Assembly: GCF_016924145.1 (NCBI RefSeq)
Contig: NZ_JAFFZO010000004.1
Span: forward strand, 1-64,000
Reading direction: 5' to 3'
Source: Amphritea pacifica
Lineage (GTDB): Bacteria > Pseudomonadota > Gammaproteobacteria > Pseudomonadales > Balneatricaceae
Length of the DNA: 64,000 bases
In this document: piece after piece, positions 18,489 through 24,860 of the stretch
Layout: each line of letters starts with the position of its first letter
Position numbering within the stretch: position 1 is the stretch's first letter
Program-made: the position numbers and the translations under genes
The notes under the pieces: model-generated
What the model was told of the DNA's origin: nothing
The model's database searches: none
What the model saw: the letters and a program-made list of their open reading frames with translations, nothing else

Positions 18489-18790
18489 GCGATCAGCAAG
18501 CAACCTACCTGAGTTTTTCCGAACTCTGTCTGCAAACCGGTGTGGCCGAAAGTATTGTGGTTGAGATTATCGAGCAGGGTATTGTTGAGCCGGTCGGCGA
18601 TACACCCGGTGAGTGGCTGTTTAGTCCTGCGATGCTGGTTCTGACGAAGAAAGCTGTGCGCCTGCATCGTGATCTTGATGTCAACTGGGCGGGCATCGCC
18701 CTGGCAATAGAGTTGCTGAATGAGGTCGAGCAGTTGCGCGAACAGAATCGCTATCTGCAGAGTCGTCTGAGCCGCTTTGTCGATTTATAA
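18485..18790 (+). CDS. cbpM: CbpA modulator CbpM
   Basis: 101 residues with a MerR-like helix-turn-helix fold: [21 protein letters not shown], then an [22 protein letters not shown] core and a C-terminal coiled coil. CbpM binds the J domain of CbpA and inhibits it. Position directly behind cbpA with a 4-base overlap is the standard arrangement. Confidence 0.92.
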   Translation: MSDQQATYLSFSELCLQTGVAESIVVEIIEQGIVEPVGDTPGEWLFSPAMLVLTKKAVRLHRDLDVNWAGIALAIELLNEVEQLREQNRYLQSRLSRFVDL

Positions 18791-18815
18791 ACGATTGTGC
18801 TGCGGGTTCTCAACC

Positions 18816-18838
18816 AGGGCGTTTATACGCCCTTTTTT
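18816..18838 (+). terminator. Terminator of cbpAM
   Basis: AGGGCGT-TTAT-ACGCCCT with a T run, 26 bases after the cbpM stop. Confidence 0.88.
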
Positions 18839-18859
18839 CAGCCTGGCTTCGGGCACCTG

Positions 18860-20101
18860 TCAGGCCTGTATCGTTTCCAGCAACGGGATCGAACGGGTCA
18901 CTATCCAATAGGCCGATACCATCAGAGTGACGACTGAGACATAGATATGCAACGGTCTTTTAAAGGTCAGATATTTTTTGCACATTGCGGTCAGTACAAA
19001 CGCCAGACCATAGATAAACAGCTGACCCGCTTCGATACCGATATTGAATGATAGCAGGTTAGTGATGCTGGTTTGTGAACCCTCGTTTGCCAGTTCGTTA
19101 AAGACAAAGGAGAAGCCGAAACCATGGATGACACCGATAATCAGTATCGGGGTGGTGCTGATATGCTGTGCTTTCTGACACAGTAAAAGTATTGCCGTGA
19201 CGCAGATGGTGAGTGCGATGAGCAGTTCAATACCCGGCGTGAACGCAGCAGATGAGATCGCCAGGTTATGACCGAACAGCAGGCTGAATGAGTGGCCCAG
19301 AGTGAACGCAGTGGCCAGTGACAGCAGCCTGAGAAAGCCGGTGGCACTGAAAAACAGTAACAGGATAAACAGTATATGATCAGTGCCAATCAGTATATGG
19401 CTGAAACCACTGTTAAACCCATTGATCAGTTTGCTGGTTAACGTGGGCAGGCGGGTCGTTGAATAATCGAGAATCCCAACGGTGGTGGCAGATGTTGTTT
19501 CATCCTCCCGGTGGAGGTTGACGATATTCGCCAGACGGTTAATGGCATTGAACCTGTCCCCCAGAATACTGCTGATGTTGATTTCATCGGTGTTTAATGA
19601 GGTATCGGCTAGCCGTAGCCGGATATCCAGCCCTGCGTCGAATAGCGAACGGGCATCCTCGCTGATCGTAATAACGCCGTTAAAGTTGCTTTGAGCTGCC
19701 TGCAGCGTGCTGAATGGTTTGCGGCTGTCGGAGTTGAATATATTGATAGCCTCAATACGATAAATCTGACTCTGTCCCTCTTTTTTTATGCGGTAGCCTG
19801 ATGAGATTAATTGTTTTAATCGTTCCAGACTGGCTTTGATCTCGTTATGATTGAGCAGATATTCAGTTCTCTCTGCGGCGGGGACTCTGCGAGTAAACGG
19901 GATCGCCTGCTGGCTGTCGACTCCTTGCCAGCTGTTATCTAAAAGAACCAGGGGCAGCGGCATGCGCATCAGAATAATGGTGTCCCGGTTATCCTGATAG
20001 AGATGGATGATTCTGGGTTCAAAATGGGTAAAGTGAGCCAGCACTGTGGTACTGAATAGTGAGCCGGTCAGCATGAGGAACAGTGAGAATAGTGTCTTCA
20101 T
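18860..20101 (-). CDS. HupE/UreJ-family membrane protein with periplasmic N-terminal domain
   Basis: 413 residues from ATG 20101. A signal segment (LFSLFLMLTGSLFSTTVLAHF) is followed by a periplasmic domain of about 200 residues, then a membrane domain of about six helices beginning INGFNSGFSHILIGTDHILF, with the His/Asp-rich HupE pattern and GHSFSLLFGHN. HupE-type proteins are putative metal permeases. The ORF could start at 20128, but that ATG lies inside a strong hairpin. Third gene of the leftward pqqA-VOC-HupE unit, so it may serve metal supply to the quinoprotein; that is inference. Topology and family are clear, the substrate is not. Confidence 0.8.
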   Translation of the reverse strand: MKTLFSLFLMLTGSLFSTTVLAHFTHFEPRIIHLYQDNRDTIILMRMPLPLVLLDNSWQGVDSQQAIPFTRRVPAAERTEYLLNHNEIKASLERLKQLISSGYRIKKEGQSQIYRIEAINIFNSDSRKPFSTLQAAQSNFNGVITISEDARSLFDAGLDIRLRLADTSLNTDEINISSILGDRFNAINRLANIVNLHREDETTSATTVGILDYSTTRLPTLTSKLINGFNSGFSHILIGTDHILFILLLFFSATGFLRLLSLATAFTLGHSFSLLFGHNLAISSAAFTPGIELLIALTICVTAILLLCQKAQHISTTPILIIGVIHGFGFSFVFNELANEGSQTSITNLLSFNIGIEAGQLFIYGLAFVLTAMCKKYLTFKRPLHIYVSVVTLMVSAYWIVTRSIPLLETIQA

Positions 20102-20121
20102 AATCGGTACCCTGTTGTTTA

Positions 20122-20147
20122 ATAGCATTACCCGAAGGTAATGCTAT
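20122..20147 (-). promoter_or_regulatory. Intercistronic C(UUCG)G hairpin
   Basis: On the minus strand an 11-bp perfect stem (ATAGCATTACC/GGTAATGCTAT) closes a UUCG loop with C and G at its base, the extra-stable tetraloop. It sits between the VOC and HupE genes and has no U-tract, so it is more likely an mRNA-stabilising or 3'-end-processing element than a terminator. Confidence 0.7.
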
Positions 20148-20179
20148 CGGTAACCTTGTGAATTATTCGGGGGAGGGGC

Positions 20180-20767
20180 TTAGTAGCGTGGATCCCACAT
20201 TCTGCGGCCAGTCTCTTTCTCATATCCCTGCCCGAATGGGTAGCTGACGATCTCCAGCTGCATCCCCCATGGCGCCATGAAGTACACCCAGGTCAGGCCG
20301 GCCATTCCGGTATCGGTAAAGGTGTGGGGTTTGCCCAGCACTTTAATCCCTTTCTCTTCCAGGAACTTTACTGCAGGTGCCATATCATCGACATAAAAGG
20401 CCAGGTGATGACCGCCAATATCGCTGTTGCGCGGTGGCTGTTGCTTTTGATCTGGGGCCGTATATTCAAAGATCTCCAGTGCCGGGCCATTACCGCAACG
20501 CATCAGGTGAGCGGTTTTTATCACTGCTTTTTTGTCGACATTAAGGTTCTCGGTCATCCAGTCATTATCGAACGGGCCGAAGGGACCGATTGAATAGAAG
20601 GATTCGCAGCCGATAACATCGGTAAAGAAAGCGACGGCTTCTTTCACATTCGGGACGGTAATCCCCAGATGCTGAGTCCCTCGCATTCCGGGCATCCCTG
20701 CCTGCGTTTGTTGGCTAAAAAGGGAAAATAAAAATAGCGAAGCAGTGAATATTTTTATTTTTTTCAT
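20180..20767 (-). CDS. Exported VOC (glyoxalase-fold) protein
   Basis: 195 residues from ATG 20767, chosen because GGAG lies 6 bases upstream (the ATG at 20779 is part of that site). Sec signal peptide MKKIKIFTASLFLFSLFSQQ, cleaved after TQA. The mature part is a vicinal-oxygen-chelate module: QHLGITVPNVKEAVAFFTDV, ALEIFEY, GGHHLAFYVDDM and MQLEIVSYPFG, giving potential metal ligands H (QHLG), E (LEIF), H (HHLAF) and E (LEIV). A periplasmic glyoxalase-fold protein is unusual. It lies between pqqA and hupE; it could handle a reactive aldehyde or bind metal. The reaction is unknown. Confidence 0.8.
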   Translation of the reverse strand: MKKIKIFTASLFLFSLFSQQTQAGMPGMRGTQHLGITVPNVKEAVAFFTDVIGCESFYSIGPFGPFDNDWMTENLNVDKKAVIKTAHLMRCGNGPALEIFEYTAPDQKQQPPRNSDIGGHHLAFYVDDMAPAVKFLEEKGIKVLGKPHTFTDTGMAGLTWVYFMAPWGMQLEIVSYPFGQGYEKETGRRMWDPRY

Positions 20768-21005
20768 ATTGATCTCCATAGTTTATGAACAGTGAATACT
20801 CATAAACGCATTTCCCGTGCCAGTTAAACTTTTTTGCCACACGCCTGTTATTACGCTGGAGTTTGCTATTCGTATAACAATGGCGGCAGGCATTTTTGAG
20901 TCAGTGTGTATCAGGAAGCGGGTCAGTGTGTTGCAGCAGGCGGGACGGGATTGGTGCAATGATCGGGTTCAGATCTTTTGACCTCTGCTGTTACCTGATA
21001 TAGAA

Positions 21006-21025
21006 CCCCCGCAATGAAGCGGGGG
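21006..21025 (-). terminator. Hairpin behind pqqA (attenuator-like)
   Basis: CCCCCGC-AATGAA-GCGGGGG, a 7-bp GC stem 37 bases after the pqqA stop; on the minus strand it is followed by TTCTATA rather than a clean U-run. Such hairpins usually reduce transcription beyond the abundant PqqA message, which fits the VOC and HupE genes lying downstream. Confidence 0.6.
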
Positions 21026-21061
21026 CGGGGCACGTATGTTGAAGCGGTACTTATTAAGGGG

Positions 21062-21136
21062 CTAGCGGTTGGCGAAGTACATCGTCACTTCGAATCCGAT
21101 TCTCAGATCTTCATAAGCGGGTGTTGTCCAGGTCAT
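21062..21136 (-). CDS. pqqA: Coenzyme PQQ precursor peptide PqqA
   Basis: A 24-codon [23 protein letters not shown] followed by FANR and a TAG stop. It matches PqqA throughout, including the Glu and Tyr that PqqE cross-links: E16 and Y20 in the EVTMY motif. GAGG lies upstream of the ATG with correct spacing (GAGGAAAATAAA-ATG). The peptide is the sole carbon and nitrogen skeleton for pyrroloquinoline quinone. No pqqB, C, D or E is in the window, so this copy is separated from the maturation genes or is an extra copy. It faces the PQQ dehydrogenase operon head to head. Confidence 0.93.
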   Translation of the reverse strand: MTWTTPAYEDLRIGFEVTMYFANR

Positions 21137-21196
21137 TTTATTTTCCTCATCTATGTATGAATGTATAACGTGACTTTAATGTCACACCGTTGTGTA

Positions 21197-21211
21197 GCAA
21201 AGATCATACCC
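21197..21211 (-). promoter_or_regulatory. Possible sigma-54 promoter of pqqA
   Basis: On the minus strand GGGTATGATCTTTGC has GG and GC ten bases apart and a good -12 half (TTTGC), but the -24 half is weak (GGTAT for GGCAC). It would start transcription about 50 bases before the pqqA ATG. Confidence 0.35.
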
Positions 21212-21330
21212 GCCAGGATATGAGTGCAACGGGTCCCGCTGAATATCTCTGCGTTAGTCTTGGGCGGGCGTTACCGACAGTGGCGACCCGGTCATCGGTC
21301 GCCAGCACACTCTGTTGGGTAGCACAGACT

Positions 21331-21347
21331 GTGTCATCCCCTGACAC
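21331..21347. promoter_or_regulatory. Candidate activator site between the divergent quinoprotein units
   Basis: GTGTCA-TCCCC-TGACAC is a perfect 6-bp inverted repeat, overlapped on the left by the palindrome CACAGACTGTG. It lies about 130-140 bp upstream of both sigma-54-like promoters (21478 rightward, 21210 leftward), so one activator could serve both. It shares GTGTC and CAC ends with the site at 6125. Confidence 0.45.
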
Positions 21348-21477
21348 GGTTTGTATTGTGATGCAGGATTTACGCGTAAAAGAAACGTTGAGTAAATCCA
21401 GATGTTTTTTAACTTATCAATAAAAAATACTTATATATCAATTTCTTGAGAACTTTATCAGTAAAGACTTCTGAGGT

Positions 21478-21493
21478 TGGCCTGCATGTTGCG
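21478..21493 (+). promoter_or_regulatory. Sigma-54 promoter of the PQQ dehydrogenase operon
   Basis: TGGCCTGCATGTTGCG: GG and GC are 10 bases apart, with a perfect TTGC -12 half and TGGC -24 half. Transcription would begin near 21504, about 60 bases before GTG 21565. Confidence 0.7.
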
Positions 21494-21564
21494 TTTCTGT
21501 CTGACTGTGTAGTGGCGAACCTGCTGGGTGGGTTTGCATGATATTGATAGATGGAGATCGAGAA

Positions 21565-23229
21565 GTGATTAAAATAAAAAAATTAGCGCGATCCATAGGT
21601 ATTACGTCAACGATTGCATTGTTGGGCGTGACAGCAGTGAATGCATCCTCAGAGAGTCCGAATGACTGGCCGCAATACCACCGAACCTCCGATGCATGGC
21701 GATACAGTCCACTGGATCAGATCAACTCCGATAATATTAACAGGCTTAAAGTGGCCTGGATTCATCAGCCCGGTGATATTCAGATGGGCCTGCAGGCAAC
21801 GCCGATCGTGGTTGATGGTGTAGCCTACTATATTGGGCCAAACAATAACGTGTTTGCCCTTGAAGCGGCCACTGGAAAGCAGATCTGGCACTACCAGGCC
21901 GATCTGGATGCGATTGTTGATGAGGTGTTCTATGTGGCTGCAAGTCGTGGCGTCACCGTGGGTCATGGCAATGTCTACATCGGCTCTCTTGATGGGCGAT
22001 TTATCGCGCTGGATCAGAAAACCGGCAAGGAGAAATGGTCAACCCAGATCACCGATCAGGAGAAGTGCTACGGTTGCCTGTTCTCCTCTCCGCCGCAGTT
22101 GGCAGGCGATGTTCTGTTTGGCGGAACCACCGGGGGGGATCAGCCCACCCAGGGTAAAATCTTTGCCGTTAATGCGATTACCGGTGAAAGGATGTGGACC
22201 TTCGATATCCTCAAAAAGGATGATCCGCAAAGCTGGCCGGGTGATTCCGGTGAGGTGGGCGGTAGCGGTGCCTGGCTACCGGGTACCTATGATGAGAAAA
22301 CTGACACCATCTTTATCGGTACTTCCAATGCGGCGCCAGATTTTTATGGTGCCGAGCGTGAAGGCGACAACAAATACAGTGCCAGCTTGCTGGCGATAGA
22401 ACCGAAAACGGGTAAGTTGAAGTGGGCCTACCAGGAGATTCCTCACGATGTGTGGGATTACGATTCTGCCTATGAAGCACTGAGCCTGAACGTTAACGGC
22501 AAAGATGTTTTAGTGCATCTTAATAAAAGTGGTTATGTGTTTGTTCTGGAGAAGGATACCGGTAAGGTTGAGAATGTCTGGCCGCTGGCAGAAAACATCA
22601 ATTTCGTGAAAGGGATCGATCCGAAAACCGGCGAGCTGATCGGCCGGGTTGATATGCCTGAAGGCAAAGAAACCACCATCTGTCCCTATCTTTTGGGGGC
22701 CCGCAGCTGGAATCATGGCGCCTACAATCCTGATACAGGTCTCTGGTACACCAACGCAATGGAGGTGTGCAACATAGTTGTTCCGGCCCCTCAGGAACAT
22801 GAGAATGTCGGTATCGCCGGACTCTATCTGGGGGTCAGTAAGCTGGTGGCGGTTCCGCCTCCGGGTAAAAAAGCCTCTGCCCGACTGGATGCCCGCGACC
22901 CTATTACCGGCAGGTTGAAATGGTCTGTAGATTATCCGCTGCCGGGGCTGGGGAGTGTTCTGACTACCGGCGGTAATCTGGTCTTCAATGGTGATCCCTA
23001 CGGCGTGATCCACGGTTATAACGCCGAGAATGGTAAAGAGATCTGGAACTTCAATGCTGGTTCCGGCCTTCGCGGCGGTATTGTCAGTTATTCCGTCAAT
23101 GGCAAACAGTACATTCTGGCTGCCACCGGTTTTGGTTCTCACGCTCCTGGATTTATGGCCAGTGCTTTCCCTGAAGTCGGCGGGTTGCCCGGTGGTGCAG
23201 CATTGGTTGCGTTCACGCTGGAAGACTAG
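21565..23229 (+). CDS. PQQ-dependent alcohol dehydrogenase (quinoprotein), Asp-Tyr-Asp type
   Basis: 554 residues from GTG 21565 (GGAG 8 bases upstream, then a proper signal peptide IKIKKLARSIGITSTIALL...NAS); an upstream ATG at 21538 is possible. Eight-bladed propeller with repeated tryptophan-docking motifs (AATGKQIWHY, KTGKEKW, KTGKLKW, ITGRLKW). By eye alignment with methanol dehydrogenase: floor Trp W237, metal ligand Asn N255, catalytic Asp D298 in HDVWDYD with the extra Asp D300 that marks lanthanide-dependent enzymes (XoxF, ExaF/PedH). Two departures: the vicinal Cys-Cys is replaced by F122-Y123, and the ligand equivalent to Glu177 of MxaF appears to be D192. A CYGC motif at 168-171 may form a different disulfide. 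No heme domain; the cytochrome is the next gene. Substrate unknown. Confidence 0.9.
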   Translation: MIKIKKLARSIGITSTIALLGVTAVNASSESPNDWPQYHRTSDAWRYSPLDQINSDNINRLKVAWIHQPGDIQMGLQATPIVVDGVAYYIGPNNNVFALEAATGKQIWHYQADLDAIVDEVFYVAASRGVTVGHGNVYIGSLDGRFIALDQKTGKEKWSTQITDQEKCYGCLFSSPPQLAGDVLFGGTTGGDQPTQGKIFAVNAITGERMWTFDILKKDDPQSWPGDSGEVGGSGAWLPGTYDEKTDTIFIGTSNAAPDFYGAEREGDNKYSASLLAIEPKTGKLKWAYQEIPHDVWDYDSAYEALSLNVNGKDVLVHLNKSGYVFVLEKDTGKVENVWPLAENINFVKGIDPKTGELIGRVDMPEGKETTICPYLLGARSWNHGAYNPDTGLWYTNAMEVCNIVVPAPQEHENVGIAGLYLGVSKLVAVPPPGKKASARLDARDPITGRLKWSVDYPLPGLGSVLTTGGNLVFNGDPYGVIHGYNAENGKEIWNFNAGSGLRGGIVSYSVNGKQYILAATGFGSHAPGFMASAFPEVGGLPGGAALVAFTLED

Positions 23230-23242
23230 TCAGTTCCGCATT

Positions 23243-23270
23243 GGGGGTGGCATCGCTGCCCCCCCTTTTT
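23243..23270 (+). terminator. Leaky terminator between dehydrogenase and cytochrome
   Basis: GGGGG-T-GGCA / TGCC-CCCCC stem with one bulged T and a TCGC loop, followed by five T, 13 bases after the dehydrogenase stop. As the cytochrome gene follows at once, it probably trims rather than ends transcription. Confidence 0.6.
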
Positions 23271-23295
23271 CAGACGATTAAGAGGGAGACACTTT

Positions 23296-23721
23296 ATGTC
23301 AGTAAAACCATTCAGACCGGTCCGGTATAGCGTGTTTGCTATCGCGCTGCTCAGTGGCGTCACCTATGCGGTGGCGCCGCCGGTGACCGGGGGAGAGAAA
23401 AGAGCAGACAAAAAAAACCAGGAAGACCCTGAATATGTTGCCGAAATGAAGGCGAAAGTGTTCAGTAAAGAGGCGATATCGGTAGCTAATGGTGAGCATC
23501 GTTTCAACCAGACCTGCGTGTACTGCCATGGCTATAAAGGCTCCGGTGGTAAAGCAAAGATGTTGCAGGGGCGTGATTTTGATGCGGACTACCTGTTCAA
23601 AACCATTACCAAAGGGAAAAAGCGTGGTTCACTGGTGATGCCGCCCTGGAAAAGGACCTTCACCCCTGAAGAACGTTGGGAGCTGGTCACCTACATTCTT
23701 TCCCTGAGTGAAGAAAAGTAA
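23296..23721 (+). CDS. Periplasmic cytochrome c, partner of the quinoprotein
   Basis: 141 residues with a signal peptide (VFAIALLSGVTYAVA). One heme site, C74-V-Y-C77-H78 (NQTCVYCHGY), and a probable axial Met in SLVMPPWKR (M115). C-terminal helix EERWELVTYILSLS is typical of class I cytochromes. GAGGGAGA precedes the ATG. By position it accepts electrons from the PQQ dehydrogenase, like XoxG, MxaG or the cytochrome beside ExaA. Confidence 0.9.
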   Translation: MSVKPFRPVRYSVFAIALLSGVTYAVAPPVTGGEKRADKKNQEDPEYVAEMKAKVFSKEAISVANGEHRFNQTCVYCHGYKGSGGKAKMLQGRDFDADYLFKTITKGKKRGSLVMPPWKRTFTPEERWELVTYILSLSEEK

Positions 23722-23745
23722 AAACAATAAACAGAGGTGTCAGAG

Positions 23746-24543
23746 ATGTGCTTAAAAACAGGACGGCTGAGCATCCGATTTTCCATGTGGTTTAATGCCG
23801 CCATTATCAGCGTGATGACCCTTGCCTGCTGTGTCATCAGCCCGCTTACACAGGCGCAGGCACTGAGTGAGATAAAAGCCAGGGGGGCGATTAATCTGTG
23901 TGCAAACCCTGAACAGATGCCGTTTTCTCAGCGGGCAGATAGCGCGGAAGGGTTTCAGATCGATATCGCCAGAGCGATTGCTGAAAAGTTAGATGTTGCC
24001 CTGAATGTGTCCTGGATCTTTTCTAAGCGTCAGGCGAAGAAGGTGGGGTGTGACTTTTATGCCGGAGTTGCCCGATTTAAAGATCGCGACTCCAGATATC
24101 TGCTGATCACTGATCCCTATCTGCATCTGGAGTTTAAACTGGTAACCCTTGCTAATGGTGCAGTTATCAACGGTATCAATGACCTTAAACCGATGGTTGT
24201 CGGGGTTTCACCGGGCAGCATCGCATCCCATGCCTTAACTAAAAACCATATCCGTATCGCGGTCCGTTTTCAGGATGAAGCCAGTCGTTTGCAGGCACTG
24301 GCGGATGGGTTGATTGATGCTGCTGTGGTGACCAATGTTTCTGCCGGATGGTATCAGGAAAATCATGACAGACTACAGGTGATTGATGCGGAAAATATTC
24401 TCGGCACCAGGCTGAATTATGACTATGCGCTGGGGTTGAGGATGTCAGATGAAGACTCACGGAATGGTTTTAACCGGCTGCTGGCTGAGATGAAGAGTGA
24501 TGGTTCACTCCTGGAGATATTCAATCGCTATGGTGTCAAATAA
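23746..24543 (+). CDS. Quinoprotein-associated periplasmic binding protein (MxaJ/XoxJ-like)
   Basis: 265 residues from ATG 23746 (AGAGG upstream); a GTG at 23737 lies within that site. Signal sequence ends near QAQA. The family-3 solute-binding fold is clear: GAINLCANPEQMPFSQ, GFQIDIARAIAEKLDV, WIFSKRQAKKVGCDFYAGVARF, and LNYDYALGLRMSDED. MxaJ/XoxJ proteins share this fold and are encoded with the dehydrogenase and its cytochrome, where they help activation rather than transport; no permease is next to it. The operon order dehydrogenase-cytochrome-J matches xoxFGJ. Confidence 0.85.
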   Translation: MCLKTGRLSIRFSMWFNAAIISVMTLACCVISPLTQAQALSEIKARGAINLCANPEQMPFSQRADSAEGFQIDIARAIAEKLDVALNVSWIFSKRQAKKVGCDFYAGVARFKDRDSRYLLITDPYLHLEFKLVTLANGAVINGINDLKPMVVGVSPGSIASHALTKNHIRIAVRFQDEASRLQALADGLIDAAVVTNVSAGWYQENHDRLQVIDAENILGTRLNYDYALGLRMSDEDSRNGFNRLLAEMKSDGSLLEIFNRYGVK

Positions 24544-24595
24544 CCTGGTTTCAGCCAGATCCTGACTCCGCAACCGCGTACTTAAAGCCGTGTTG

Positions 24596-24622
24596 GGAGC
24601 GCGTTTTTCGCGCTCCTTTTTT
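24596..24622 (+). terminator. Terminator of the PQQ dehydrogenase operon
   Basis: GGAGCGCG-TTTTT-CGCGCTCC followed by six T, 52 bases after the stop. Confidence 0.93.
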
Positions 24623-24860
24623 GCATTCAGAATCCTCATCAAAGGAGGCTGGAGGCAACCCTGTTGTCAGGGCGCGATACTGAGTTCCAGTGAAGTATGC
24701 TATATTTTAACAAGCTGTTTTTTGTGCCAAAGTATAGTTTTATTATGAGGAGAAAGGCGTAGCGTTACAGCAGGCTGGTACAAACTTGACACAAAATAAA
24801 TATAAAAATGATCCTTGTCGGACGCTGGATTGCGAAGGGCGGGAGTGAGCAGGTGAATTG
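24623..24860. other. Leader of the AcoR-like regulator
   Basis: About 240 AT-rich bases that must carry the regulator's promoter. TTGACA at 24786 is a good -35 but no -10 lies at 16-18 bp (TATAAA is only 9 bp away), so no promoter is called. Confidence 0.4.

Noticed and set aside
24786-24806. TTGACA and TATAAA before the AcoR-like gene
   Set aside because: The two hexamers are only 9 bp apart, too close for a sigma-70 promoter.
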